NCBI GenBank assembly: GCA_017512805.1
Contig: JAFWES010000062.1
Span: 1 to 56,634, forward strand
Source of the DNA: Clostridia bacterium
GTDB lineage: Bacteria > Bacillota > Clostridia > Christensenellales > Aristaeellaceae
DNA: 56,634 nt
Direction: 5' to 3'
Shown here: piece by piece, positions 40,836-49,663 of the stretch
How positions within the stretch are numbered: position 1 is the first letter of the stretch
Layout: the number at the start of each line of letters is the position of its first letter
The notes under the pieces: generated by a model
The model's database searches: none
Seen by the model: the letters and a program-made list of their open reading frames with translations, nothing else
What the model was told of the DNA's origin: nothing
Translations under genes and position numbers: made by a program

Positions 40836-42230
40836 TCAGTGCTGGGACGCCAAAGCGATTTCCTTGTAATGCTTCTTTCCGGCTTTGCCTGTACTGCTCT
40901 GTTTCCGTTTCCATGAAAAATACCGAAGGGCGCAGGATGTTCCCGCCAGCACCCAGGTGACGCCGGCGGTGATCCAGATGGACCATACGCCCGCGGCGGT
41001 GAAGCGCAGCAGCAGGAACGGCAGCCCCACCCGGCCGACGATCTCCACCGCGCCGTTCACAAAGGAAAAGAACGCGTCGCCTACGCCGTTGAGCACCCCG
41101 CGGACCGCGTATATGACCCCCAGGAAGGCATAGAACAGGCTTGTGATCCTCAGGGCCCTTCCGCCCAGGGCGATCACATCCGCCTCCCGCACGAACATCC
41201 CCACCAGGGATTCGCCAAACAGCTGCATAACCAGGGTCATCACGCAGGCCACGGCAACCGTGGCCAGCAGCCCGTCCCTCAGCCCGCGCTGAATCCGTTC
41301 CGTTTCCCCGGCGCCTTTGTTCTGCCCCGCGTAGGTGGACAGGGCCATACCCATGGAGCCAAAGGGCTGCTGCACCAGCTGCTCCAGCCGGTTGGTGGCC
41401 GTATACGCCGCCATGGCCGTTGCGCCAAAGGAATTGACCACCGACTGCAGCGCCGTGGTGGAAACGGCGATCAGGCTCCACTGCAGCGCCAGGGGCAGGC
41501 CAAGGCGGATCGCACTTTTGGTGATGTCCCGGTCAAAAGCCAGGGAGTTCCGGGTGACGCGGAAATACGGATTGCGACGGAACGCGTACCACAGCGAACC
41601 CACCCCGGCCAGCAGCTGGCTGAGCATGGTGGCCAGCGCGGCGCCGAAGACGCCCAGGCCGAAGGAACCCACAAACAGAAGATCCAGCACGACGTTGATC
41701 AGGCAGGCCAGCACCAGGAAGTACAGCGGCGTGCGGGAATCCCCCAGGGCCCGCTGCATGGACGAGGCGTAATTGTAAATGGCAATCAGCGGAACGGAAA
41801 CCGTCGTCATCCGCATATAGGTGATGGCGTCCGGCAGGATCTCCCGGGGCGTTCCCATCCAGGACAGCACGGTGGGAACCATCAGAAAGGAAATGACGGC
41901 CGTCACCAGGGAGGACGCCAACGTGAGATAGGCCGAGTTGGTAATGGCCCGGCGGACTTTCAGATCCTCCCGCGCACCGAAAAGCTGCGCCGTCACGATG
42001 CCGCATCCTCCGCTGATCCCGTTGAAAATGGAAAAGAACAGGAACGAGATCGATCCCGTGGCGCCGACCGCCGCCAGCGCGTCCGCGCCAAGCAGCCGCC
42101 CCACGATCATGGAATCCGCCAGGTTATACGCCTGCTGGAACAGATTGCCGATGAGCAGGGGCAGCGCAAAGACGGACAGCAGCGCCAGAGGCCTGCCCTC
42201 CGTCATGTTCAGGGTCATTTTGCTCCGCAT
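40836..42230 (-). CDS. MATE-family efflux transporter
   Basis: A 464-residue protein with 12 hydrophobic helices and two MATE half-domains. The first half opens PLALLSVFALPLLIGNLFQQ followed by AYNLADSMIVGRLLGADALA; the second has a similar repeat after residue 230 (LGLPLALQWSLIAVSTTALQ). Such proteins export cationic drugs or metabolites against Na+ or H+. The start is either 42230 or an internal ATG twelve bases later; neither has a strong RBS. It is a paralogue of the MATE gene at 44.8 kb. Substrate unknown. Confidence 0.9.
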   Translation of the reverse strand: MRSKMTLNMTEGRPLALLSVFALPLLIGNLFQQAYNLADSMIVGRLLGADALAAVGATGSISFLFFSIFNGISGGCGIVTAQLFGAREDLKVRRAITNSAYLTLASSLVTAVISFLMVPTVLSWMGTPREILPDAITYMRMTTVSVPLIAIYNYASSMQRALGDSRTPLYFLVLACLINVVLDLLFVGSFGLGVFGAALATMLSQLLAGVGSLWYAFRRNPYFRVTRNSLAFDRDITKSAIRLGLPLALQWSLIAVSTTALQSVVNSFGATAMAAYTATNRLEQLVQQPFGSMGMALSTYAGQNKGAGETERIQRGLRDGLLATVAVACVMTLVMQLFGESLVGMFVREADVIALGGRALRITSLFYAFLGVIYAVRGVLNGVGDAFFSFVNGAVEIVGRVGLPFLLLRFTAAGVWSIWITAGVTWVLAGTSCALRYFSWKRKQSSTGKAGKKHYKEIALASQH

Positions 42231-42304
42231 GTGTTTGAACCTCAGTTTTGACCTTTTCGGCCCGTCCCTGATCGGAACGGGCCGGAAAGGATGCTACTCC
42301 GCAT

Positions 42305-43441
42305 TCAGTCCGCGTTCAGCTCCGCCCAGGCGGTCTGAAGCTTTTCGATGATGTTCAGATGCTGGGGGCAGGCCGCCTCGCAGGCGCCGCAGCCGATGCA
42401 CTTGTCGGCGCCGTTTCCCTTCTCTTTGATCTGGCGCAGGTCCCAGTTTCCTTTGGGATCGGTCTCGTACAGGGACACGTTGTTCCAGACGGAGAAGATG
42501 CCGGGAATATTGACCCCGTTGGGGCAGGGCATGCAGTACCGGCATCCGGTGCAGCCGATTTTGGTGCGGCTCAGGTAAGCCTTCCGCACGTCCTCCATCA
42601 GCTTCAGTTCCGCTTCGCTCATGATATTCGGTTCCACCGTGTCAAAAACGCGCAGATTGTCGTCGATCTGCTCCTGTTCGTTGCAGCCGGACAGCACCAC
42701 CGAAACCTCGGGATGATTGCAAAGCCAGCGGAACGCCCACTCCACGGGTGAACGCTTCACCGGGAAGGCGTCGTAGAGCGCCTGCACATTGGCGGGGGCC
42801 TTGGACAGCCGTCCGCCCAGCAGCCCTTCCATGATCACCACCGGGATGCCCTTTTTCCCGGCCAGCTCCAGCCCCTTTGTGCCCGCCTGATTGTGGATAT
42901 CCATGTAGTTATACTGGATCTGCACCATATCCCAGTCCCAGTCATTCAGGATATATTCAAAATCCTCATAGGGCCCGTGGAAGGAAAAGCACTTGTACCG
43001 GATCTTCCCGGCCTTTTTCATGTCGTCAAAAAACGCCGGCGCGCCGATGGACTTGAAGTATTCCCATTTTTCCTTGTTGATGCCGTGCATCAGATAAAAA
43101 TCGATGTATTCCGTCTGCAGCTTTTTCAGCTCGCTCTCCAGCAGGGCTTCCATTTCCGCCCGGTTGTGCACATACTCCATGGGCATCTTGGTGGCGATGG
43201 TCACCCGCTCCCGGTATCCGTCCTGCAGGGCCTTGCCCAGAACGATCTCCGATGTCTTGTCCAGATAGACATAAGCGGTATCCAGATAGGTCACGCCCCC
43301 GTCAATGGCACGGCGGATGAGCGAAATGGCCTTTTCTTCGTTAATCACGCTGTCGCCGGAGGCTTCGCCGTTAAAACGCATGCAGCCCAGGCCGAAGGCC
43401 GAGGCCTGGATACCCAGCTTTCCCATCGTACGGTACTTCAT
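42305..43441 (-). CDS. Aldo/keto reductase with C-terminal [4Fe-4S] domain
   Basis: A 378-residue protein of the iron-sulfur aldo/keto reductase type. Residues 1-260 form the TIM barrel (SAFGLGCMRF, VTYLDTAYVYLDKTSEIVLG, IDFYLMHGI, VVIMEGLLGG). The C terminus has two cysteine clusters, CTGCRYCMPCP and CIGCGACEAACPQH, fitting two [4Fe-4S] clusters. Members probably reduce carbonyl compounds with electrons from the clusters, but substrates are mostly unknown. A GAGGAGATGA site precedes the start. It faces away from the divergent AraC-type regulator gene. Confidence 0.9.
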   Translation of the reverse strand: MKYRTMGKLGIQASAFGLGCMRFNGEASGDSVINEEKAISLIRRAIDGGVTYLDTAYVYLDKTSEIVLGKALQDGYRERVTIATKMPMEYVHNRAEMEALLESELKKLQTEYIDFYLMHGINKEKWEYFKSIGAPAFFDDMKKAGKIRYKCFSFHGPYEDFEYILNDWDWDMVQIQYNYMDIHNQAGTKGLELAGKKGIPVVIMEGLLGGRLSKAPANVQALYDAFPVKRSPVEWAFRWLCNHPEVSVVLSGCNEQEQIDDNLRVFDTVEPNIMSEAELKLMEDVRKAYLSRTKIGCTGCRYCMPCPNGVNIPGIFSVWNNVSLYETDPKGNWDLRQIKEKGNGADKCIGCGACEAACPQHLNIIEKLQTAWAELNAD

Positions 43442-43644
43442 GTGACAATCATCTCCTCATTCTTTTGATCAGGCCGGGGTCAGGTGCTTTGAGCCTCCGC
43501 GGCGCAGGACTGAACCGGTGTTCACGGTTCCGCCTTCCTGCCCGAATCCAATGGTTATTCTATCAAAGATGCCTCCCCCATCTCCTTCCATTTTTTGACG
43601 TCCTTCGCCCATTTTTTGCAATCCTTCGCTCTCGGCGAAAAGAA

Positions 43645-43673
43645 TTGACTTCCTGCTTATTCTTTGGTTTAAT
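43645..43673 (+). promoter_or_regulatory. Promoter of the AraC-type regulator gene
   Basis: TTGACT (43645-43650), 17 bases, TTTAAT (43668-43673), about 45 bases before the start at 43720. Confidence 0.65.
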
Positions 43674-43719
43674 GAAAGACGGGAAGGGGTTTCCCTGAAA
43701 TCTCCGTCGGGGGTGCGGC

Positions 43720-44592
43720 ATGGATTATAACCAGTATGAGAATTTCGGTTTCGACCGCATCAGCGCCTTCAACCTTGCGACCGGCGTCAAAAGCCGCAGC
43801 TATCATGCGCACTGGCATTCCTACGGCGAAATCGTTATGGTCGGGTCCGGAAAGAATAATGTGTTCAAAGTCAATCAACATACCTATATTCTCGAGGAGG
43901 GAGACTATCTGCTGGTCTGGCCGATGGAAGTGCACGAGTTCATCGACGCGGACAGGGAAAAATCGCTGATCATCCAGTTCAGCAACGCCTTTATGAATTC
44001 GCTGTTTGATTTGCAGCGGATCATGCATTTCTACAGGAATCTGCATGTGCTTGGCGTTCATTCCCATCCGCAGCTTGTTTCCGGCCTGCAGGTGATTTCG
44101 GATAAAATGAAATCCATCTTTCTTTCCGCCGCGCCCAACCGCGAGCTGCGCTGCTGCATGCTGCTGATGGAATTCATGCAGACCCTGGATGATCATCGGG
44201 AGGAATTTGCCTCCGAAATCAAAAACGGGGATCCCTACAGCTATACGGATACCGCCACCCATCGCATGATCATGGTTACGGATTATATCAAGAATAATCT
44301 GACAGCGGACGATCTGTCCCAGAGCGCCATGGCCAGGCTCGCCGGCGTCAATAAGGATTACTTTTCCCGGATCTTTCACAGCATCACGGGGATGAACTAT
44401 ACTAAATGGCTTAATACCGTGCGGCTGGAGAAAGCGACGGAACTCCTGGCGGATCCCGACATGTCGCTCACGGAGGTGGCGATGTATTCCGGGTTTCAAA
44501 GCATTTCCAGCTTTAACCGGGTATTCCGGGAGGACAAGGGCATGTCTCCCCGGGAATACCGGATGCTGTTTACCCCCTCCGATTCAGAGTAA
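43720..44592 (+). CDS. AraC-family transcriptional regulator
   Basis: A 290-residue regulator. Residues 15-110 form a cupin-like sensor domain (RSYHAHWHSYGEIVMVGSG, EEGDYLLVWPMEVHEF). The two AraC helix-turn-helices lie at about 185-285: SQSAMARLAGVNKDYFSRIF and SLTEVAMYSGFQSISSFNRV, ending REDKGMSPREYR. The histidines HAHWH could bind a metal or ligand. It probably controls neighbours such as the MATE exporter downstream or the divergent reductase; the window does not show a binding site that settles this. Confidence 0.9.
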   Translation: MDYNQYENFGFDRISAFNLATGVKSRSYHAHWHSYGEIVMVGSGKNNVFKVNQHTYILEEGDYLLVWPMEVHEFIDADREKSLIIQFSNAFMNSLFDLQRIMHFYRNLHVLGVHSHPQLVSGLQVISDKMKSIFLSAAPNRELRCCMLLMEFMQTLDDHREEFASEIKNGDPYSYTDTATHRMIMVTDYIKNNLTADDLSQSAMARLAGVNKDYFSRIFHSITGMNYTKWLNTVRLEKATELLADPDMSLTEVAMYSGFQSISSFNRVFREDKGMSPREYRMLFTPSDSE

Positions 44593-44762
44593 CCCCGCCT
44601 GTTGTCCTTGAATGGAATCCAAGGCCCCTTCCGGGAGCCGGATCCGAAAGCAGCGAAGGCTTTCCCGGGGGACGCGGAAGAGGATGAAACGGTTGAAATA
44701 AGGTATCATTTCACATACAATCAAGATGGATTCCCGCTTCGCGACGAGGAAAGGAGATTCCC

Positions 44763-46112
44763 ATGGCGCAGAAACGAGAGATGGATATGCTTCAGGGCCC
44801 GCTGATGGGCAAACTGATTCTCTTCGCCCTCCCCATCGCGGCCAGCGGCCTGCTGCAGCAGCTGTTCAACTCGGCGGACACCGCCGTGGTGGGCCGCTTC
44901 GCGGGCAGCGATTCCCTGGCGGCTGTCGGCGGAAACGGGTCCATCATCTTTCTGCTGATCGGTTTGTTTATCGGGCTCTCCGTGGGAGCGAACGTGCTCA
45001 TGGCCAGCTTCACGGGCCAGAAGGACGAGGAGGGCATGACCCGGACGCTGCACACCTCCGTGCTCTTCGCCATTCTTTGCGGCCTGGTGCTGACGCTGGC
45101 GGGGCTGTTCCTGGCGCCGGTGGCCCACGCGCTGCTGGGAACCGGAGAGGAAGGCAGTTATCTGCGGTCCCAGGCGGAAGCCTATTTCCGCATCTATTTC
45201 CTCGGGGTGCCCTTCATCCTCCTGTACAATTTCGAGGCCGCCATTCTTCGCAGCAAGGGGGATACCCGGCGTCCGCTGATCGTGCTGGCCATTTCCGGGG
45301 TGCTGAATGTGGCGCTGAACCTGCTTCTGGTCTGCGTCTTCCACATGGCGGCCGAGGGGGTGGCCATCGCCACGACGGTTTCCAATATCTTCAACAGCCT
45401 GGCTCTCTGGCGGATCCTGCTCCGTGAGGAGGGCGGATACCGCCTGTCCCCGCGGCAGCTGCGGATTCACGGTCCCACCCTGCGGAAAATCATTGGCATC
45501 GGCCTTCCCGCGGGGGTCCAGAGCAGTATGTTCTCCATTTCCAACGTGATTGTCCAGTCCTCGATCAACGCCCTGGGCGCCAGCGTCATCGCGGGCACCA
45601 CGGTGGGCCTGAACGCGGAGTTCTACAGTTACCAGGTGCTCAACGGCTTCAGCCAGGCGGCAACCACCTTCGTCAGCCAGAATTACGCCGTCCGGAATCT
45701 GCCCCGGGTCCGGAAGATTGTTCGCTGCTGCCTGGTGTGCGGCGGGCTCAGCACCCTGGCCGTGGCCGGGCTCATGGTCTTCTTCCGGGAGGCAATCGTG
45801 AGCATTTTCACGACGGATCCCGTGGTCGCGGCCCTCGCCGGGGACCGGATGCTCCGGGTGGGCATGTTTCAGTTTCTCAACGGCATGGGCGAAATCCTGT
45901 CCGGCAGCATGCGCGGCATGAGGCGGGCGACCATCCCGGCCATCATCAGCATCCTCTCCATCTGCGGGGTCCGGCTGCTGTGGATTTTCTTCATCTATCC
46001 CCTGAATCCCGTCTATGAGCGCCTGATCGTCGCTTATCCCCTCAGCTGGCTGGTCAGCTTCTGCGCCATGACGGTAGCATACATTCTGGTCCTCCGCCAC
46101 ACGTCTGCTTAA
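44763..46112 (+). CDS. MATE-family efflux transporter
   Basis: A 449-residue MATE protein with about 12 transmembrane helices. It opens MLQGPLMGKLILFALPIAAS and continues with the usual QQLFNSADTAVVGRFAGSDS. The second half begins at about residue 235 (IIGIGLPAGVQSSMFSISNV). The start follows AAAGGAGATTCCC. It lies 170 bases downstream of the AraC-type gene in the same direction, so it may be its target. It is paralogous to the exporter at 40.8-42.2 kb. Substrate unknown. Confidence 0.9.
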   Translation: MAQKREMDMLQGPLMGKLILFALPIAASGLLQQLFNSADTAVVGRFAGSDSLAAVGGNGSIIFLLIGLFIGLSVGANVLMASFTGQKDEEGMTRTLHTSVLFAILCGLVLTLAGLFLAPVAHALLGTGEEGSYLRSQAEAYFRIYFLGVPFILLYNFEAAILRSKGDTRRPLIVLAISGVLNVALNLLLVCVFHMAAEGVAIATTVSNIFNSLALWRILLREEGGYRLSPRQLRIHGPTLRKIIGIGLPAGVQSSMFSISNVIVQSSINALGASVIAGTTVGLNAEFYSYQVLNGFSQAATTFVSQNYAVRNLPRVRKIVRCCLVCGGLSTLAVAGLMVFFREAIVSIFTTDPVVAALAGDRMLRVGMFQFLNGMGEILSGSMRGMRRATIPAIISILSICGVRLLWIFFIYPLNPVYERLIVAYPLSWLVSFCAMTVAYILVLRHTSA

Positions 46113-46146
46113 CAACAACGACAGCGATCGCCGTTCTTTTCTGACA

Positions 46147-46176
46147 GAAAAAAACTCCGGCCGGAAGAGGCCGGAG
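46147..46176 (-). terminator. Terminator of the ABC-F gene
   Basis: On the minus strand CTCCGGCC/GGCCGGAG (46176-46169 with 46162-46155) with a six-base loop, followed by seven T (46154-46148), just after the stop at 46193. Confidence 0.85.
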
Positions 46177-46192
46177 GCAAAGGCAAATGGCG

Positions 46193-47779
46193 TCATTTCG
46201 TCCGTTCCAGATATTCCTCATAGTTGCACAGGTAATCGGACACGGTGCCGTCGTTATGGATTTCCAGGATACGGTCCGCGATGGTGGAAATGAACTGATG
46301 ATCCTGGCTGGTAAAAATCACGTTTCCGGGGAAGTTGATGAGGCCGTTGTTCACCGCCGTGATGCTTTCCAGATCCAGGTGGTTTGTGGGCTGATCCAAC
46401 ATCAGGAAGTTGGCCCCGCTGAGCATCATCCGGCTCAGCATGCACCGCACCCGCTCCCCGCCGGACAGAACGCTGACCGGCTTGTATACATCGTCCCCGC
46501 TGAAGAGCATCCGCCCCAAAAATCCCCGCATATAGGTCTCCAACTGCTCCGGCGAATACTGGGCGAACCACTGCATCATATTCAGGTCGCATCCGTCGAA
46601 GAAGGGGCTGTTGTCCTTCGGGAAATAGCTGGTAGAAATGGTGACGCCCCACTTGATATTCCCGCTGTCGGGCTGAATCTCCTCCGCCAGGATGCGGAAC
46701 AGCGCCGTGGCGGCCTGCTCGTTCCCCACCAGGGCGATCTTCTGCCCCCGGGTCACCAGGAAGCTGACGTTTTTGAGCAGCTGCACCCCGTCCTGGCTGT
46801 AATTCAGGTCGGTCACACTCAGGATATCCTTTCCCGCCTCCCGGTCCGGGGTAAAAGCGACCCAGGGATACCGGCGGCTGGAAGCGGGCATCTGCTCCAG
46901 GCTCAGCTGATCCAGCAGCTTCCGGCGGCTGGTGGCCTGCCGGGCCTTGCTCTTGTTGCTGGAGAACCGCTGGATGAAGGCCTGCAGCTCCCGCATCTTG
47001 TCTTCCCGGCGCTTCTTCTGGTCGTTCATCAGGCTCTGCATCATCTTGCTGGATTCGTACCAGAAGTCGTAGTTGCCGACGTAGAGCTTGACCTGATTGT
47101 AGTCGATGTCCACGATGTGGGTGCAGATGTTGTTCAGAAACCACCGGTCGTGGGATACGACGATCAGCGTCCCAGGGAACTCCATCAGGAAATCCTCCAG
47201 CCAGGCCACGGACCGGTTATCCAGGTTGTTGGTAGGCTCGTCCAGCAGCAGGATATCCGGATTGCCGAAGAGCGCCTGGGCCAGCAGCACCTTGAACTTC
47301 TCCCCTGCCTGCAGGTCCCCCATCAGGGCGGTATGCTCCTCCGCCGGGATGCCCAGCCCGGTCAGCAGGGTCGCGGCGTCGCTCTCCGCGTTCCATCCGT
47401 CCATCTCGGCGAATTCGCCTTCCAGCTCCGCGGCCTTCTCCCCGTCCGCCTCGCTGAAGTCCGGCTTGGCGTAGAGCGCGTCCTTTTCCTTCATGATGTC
47501 ATACAGGCGCTGGTTCCCCATGATCACCGTATCCATCACCGGATACGCGTCATACATGAACTGGTCCTGCTTCAGGGTGCTGAGCCGCTCGTTAGGCGGG
47601 ATGGATACGGACCCGGTGGTGGGCTCCAGCTCTCCGCTGAGAATCTTCAGAAAGGTGGATTTGCCTGCGCCGTTGGCGCCGATGATGCCGTAGCAGTTGC
47701 CCGGCCGAAATTTCAGATCCGCTCCGGAAAAAAGCTTCTGCCCGCCGAAGGTAAGGGATACGTTGGTAACTGTAACCAT
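46193..47779 (-). CDS. ABC-F family ATPase (YbiT-like)
   Basis: A 528-residue soluble protein with two ABC domains and no membrane segment. Domain 1 has Walker A GANGAGKST and Walker B ILLLDEPTNNLD; its signature is degenerate (GDLQAGEKFKV instead of LSGGQ), as in the YbiT branch. A P-site linker with coiled-coil character (MQSLMNDQKKRREDKMRELQ, then RQATSRRKLLDQL) follows. Domain 2 has a weaker Walker A (GNEQAATAL), signature LSGGERVRCML and FLMLDQPTNHLD, where the usual DEP glutamate is Gln (DQPTNHLD), again typical of YbiT-like proteins. ABC-F proteins act on the ribosome. RBS AGGAG. Confidence 0.88.
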   Translation of the reverse strand: MVTVTNVSLTFGGQKLFSGADLKFRPGNCYGIIGANGAGKSTFLKILSGELEPTTGSVSIPPNERLSTLKQDQFMYDAYPVMDTVIMGNQRLYDIMKEKDALYAKPDFSEADGEKAAELEGEFAEMDGWNAESDAATLLTGLGIPAEEHTALMGDLQAGEKFKVLLAQALFGNPDILLLDEPTNNLDNRSVAWLEDFLMEFPGTLIVVSHDRWFLNNICTHIVDIDYNQVKLYVGNYDFWYESSKMMQSLMNDQKKRREDKMRELQAFIQRFSSNKSKARQATSRRKLLDQLSLEQMPASSRRYPWVAFTPDREAGKDILSVTDLNYSQDGVQLLKNVSFLVTRGQKIALVGNEQAATALFRILAEEIQPDSGNIKWGVTISTSYFPKDNSPFFDGCDLNMMQWFAQYSPEQLETYMRGFLGRMLFSGDDVYKPVSVLSGGERVRCMLSRMMLSGANFLMLDQPTNHLDLESITAVNNGLINFPGNVIFTSQDHQFISTIADRILEIHNDGTVSDYLCNYEEYLERTK

Positions 47780-47845
47780 CTCTGTCTCCTGTACTTTTCT
47801 GTATCTGTTTTTCTTTTATCTTCTGTCCGTCAGCCCATGCCCCGC

Positions 47846-47944
47846 AACCTCCATCGGCGCGCAGCCCCCTCGGGGCGGCCCTTGTTTCGGTTGAGGCTTT
47901 CACCTTTCTTTCGCCTTCGGCGAACGCTCCACCGGGGCGACGGT
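47846..47944 (+). repeat. Dispersed 100-base intergenic repeat, family B, copy 1
   Basis: From AACCTCCATCGGCGCGCAGCC through CTTGTTTCGGTTGAGGC, CACCTTTCTTTCGCCTTC and GGGGCGACGGT. The same series of blocks occurs in inverted orientation at 52184-52288. It contains a short TTCGCC/GGCGAA hairpin and lies between pepV and the ABC-F gene. Confidence 0.75.
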
Positions 47945-47948
47945 ACGC

Positions 47949-49313
47949 TCAGGCCTGCGCCAGGCGGACCAGCGCGTTGGCATAGATCTTCATGGCCAGC
48001 ATCAGGCTGTCGATGCTTTCGTATTCGTTCGCCAGGTGAGCCAGCTCCTCCTCCCCGGGGAACACTGCCCCGAAAGCCACCCCCTGCTTCAGCACCTTGG
48101 CGTAGGTGCCCCCGCCCGTGGACATGGCCTCGCCCTTCAGCCCGGATTCCTCTTCGTAGGCCGCCAGCAGGGCGGTGACCAGCTCGCTTTCCGCCGGCAC
48201 ATGATGCGGGGGCTTCTGCGTGGTCACGGTGACCTGAATCCCCGGCAGATGCGCCTTTGCCTCCCGGATCAGCTTTTCCTGATCCGCCTCGACGGGGCAG
48301 CGGAAGTCCAGCGTGCCGAACCACTCCCCGTCCCGAAGCCGCAGGATGCCCATATTGTTGGTCAGCCTGCCGGATACCCTGTCCTCACAGGCGCAGCCCA
48401 GGCTTTTCCCGTCGCTCTCCAGGCCCACGGCGTCCGCCAGCACGGCGATGCCGCCCTTCGCGCCCAGGGCCTTCATCAGCTTCAGCATCATCCCGATGGC
48501 GCTGCGCTTTCCTTCCGGATACGCGCTGTGCCCGGAGATTCCGGTGGCGGTCACCCACACGCCCGCCTCCGTCACCTCCGCCGCGTAGGGGAGCCCGGTG
48601 TCGGCCGCGTAGGCCCGGACCTTTTCCGCCAGGTCTTCCCCGCCCTCCAGCAGGGCCCTGCTTTCCCCGGCGATCACGTTGGGCCGCTCTCCGGTAGCCA
48701 TCTCCAGCACTCTGAGCCCATTCTCCGCCGCCGGGAAGCGGATCTCAAAGTGCAGCATTCCCTTCTCCGTATTGATCAGCGGGAAAGACGCATCTGGGCT
48801 GAACCCCATTTCCGGCATCTCCGCGTAGGCCGCGTAATAGGTCATGCACTCCCAGTCGCATTCCTCGTCCCCGCCCAGGATCAGGCGGATGCTCCGCTTC
48901 AGGGGAATGCCCGCTTCCTTGATGGCCTTCATAGCGTATAGGGCCGCCAGGCTGGGGCCTTTGTCGTCATTGGTCCCCCGGCCGTACATCCTTCCGTTCT
49001 CAATTTCCGCACCGAAGGGCGGCCAGGTCCATCCGTCCCCCACCGGCACCACGTCCAGATGCCCCAGCACGGCGATCTTTTCGTCCGCGCCGCCCAGGGT
49101 CATGTCCAGCGCATAGCCATCGAAGGTCCGGACATCGAACCCCATCTTCCGGCCGGTCTCCGCCGCCAGGTCCATCATTTTTCCGACCCCGGTGCCGAAG
49201 GGCGCTCCTTCAGCCGGTTCTCCCTTGACGGAGGGCACCCGCACCCATTCCTGCAGGGTTTTCACAAAATCGTCCCGATAGCTTTCCAGCAGTTCATTCA
49301 GCTTCTGATCCAC
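47949..49313 (-). CDS. pepV: Dipeptidase PepV (peptidase M20, Sapep type)
   Basis: About 454 residues from a GTG start at 49313, chosen because GAGGTGATACC precedes it and VDQKLNELLESYRDDFVKTL matches family N termini. The M20 metal site is complete: the His and Asp of VLGHLDVVPVGDGW, the GRGTNDDKGPSLAALYA motif, the Glu pair in LILGGDEECDWECM, Asp in GFSPDASFPL and a late His in LAHLANEY. A lid domain lies between. It cleaves dipeptides in the cytoplasm, complementing the peptide transporter and the secreted metallopeptidase elsewhere in the window. Confidence 0.92.
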   Translation of the reverse strand: MDQKLNELLESYRDDFVKTLQEWVRVPSVKGEPAEGAPFGTGVGKMMDLAAETGRKMGFDVRTFDGYALDMTLGGADEKIAVLGHLDVVPVGDGWTWPPFGAEIENGRMYGRGTNDDKGPSLAALYAMKAIKEAGIPLKRSIRLILGGDEECDWECMTYYAAYAEMPEMGFSPDASFPLINTEKGMLHFEIRFPAAENGLRVLEMATGERPNVIAGESRALLEGGEDLAEKVRAYAADTGLPYAAEVTEAGVWVTATGISGHSAYPEGKRSAIGMMLKLMKALGAKGGIAVLADAVGLESDGKSLGCACEDRVSGRLTNNMGILRLRDGEWFGTLDFRCPVEADQEKLIREAKAHLPGIQVTVTTQKPPHHVPAESELVTALLAAYEEESGLKGEAMSTGGGTYAKVLKQGVAFGAVFPGEEELAHLANEYESIDSLMLAMKIYANALVRLAQA

Positions 49314-49332
49314 GGTATCACCTCTGTTTCTT

Positions 49333-49629
49333 TTAATCAAACGAATTCCGATAGTCCCGGCTCTTCTTTTTCGGCGCGTCCGGGTCGATATACTCGATAT
49401 CCAGCCTCTGAAAGGGAATGCTTTCAAAAAACGCGTCCGCCGTGAAGCGGGTCATCCCGAATTCCGTCCATTCCCTCTGATTCTTTTCCAGCCAGACCGG
49501 CTCAGGCAGATCCAGAGTATGACAGGCCTCCAGCAGCGCCTCCCGGGGATCCTCCCGGCTGCAGGCCACCGTCGTCTGCCGGTCAATCCGATGGTTTTGA
49601 ATCGTCTTCACCCAAAGTCCTTCCGCCAT
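49333..49629 (-). CDS. Small conserved-type protein of unknown function
   Basis: 98 residues from 49629, with a strong RBS (GGAAGGGGGGAG) before MAEGLWVKTIQNHRIDRQTT. The open frame extends 19 codons further into uvrC without RBS. It has one Cys in VACSRED, a HTLDLPEPVWLEKNQREW segment and ends with a YIDPDAPKKK tail. No transmembrane segment. Similar small proteins occur, as far as I recall, next to uvrC or repair genes in some Clostridia, but I do not know a function. It lies 35 bases behind uvrC and 20 bases before pepV, so it is in the same transcription unit. Confidence 0.65.
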   Translation of the reverse strand: MAEGLWVKTIQNHRIDRQTTVACSREDPREALLEACHTLDLPEPVWLEKNQREWTEFGMTRFTADAFFESIPFQRLDIEYIDPDAPKKKSRDYRNSFD

Positions 49630-49663
49630 CCGGCTCCCCCCTTCCAAAGCACATTCGATTATC

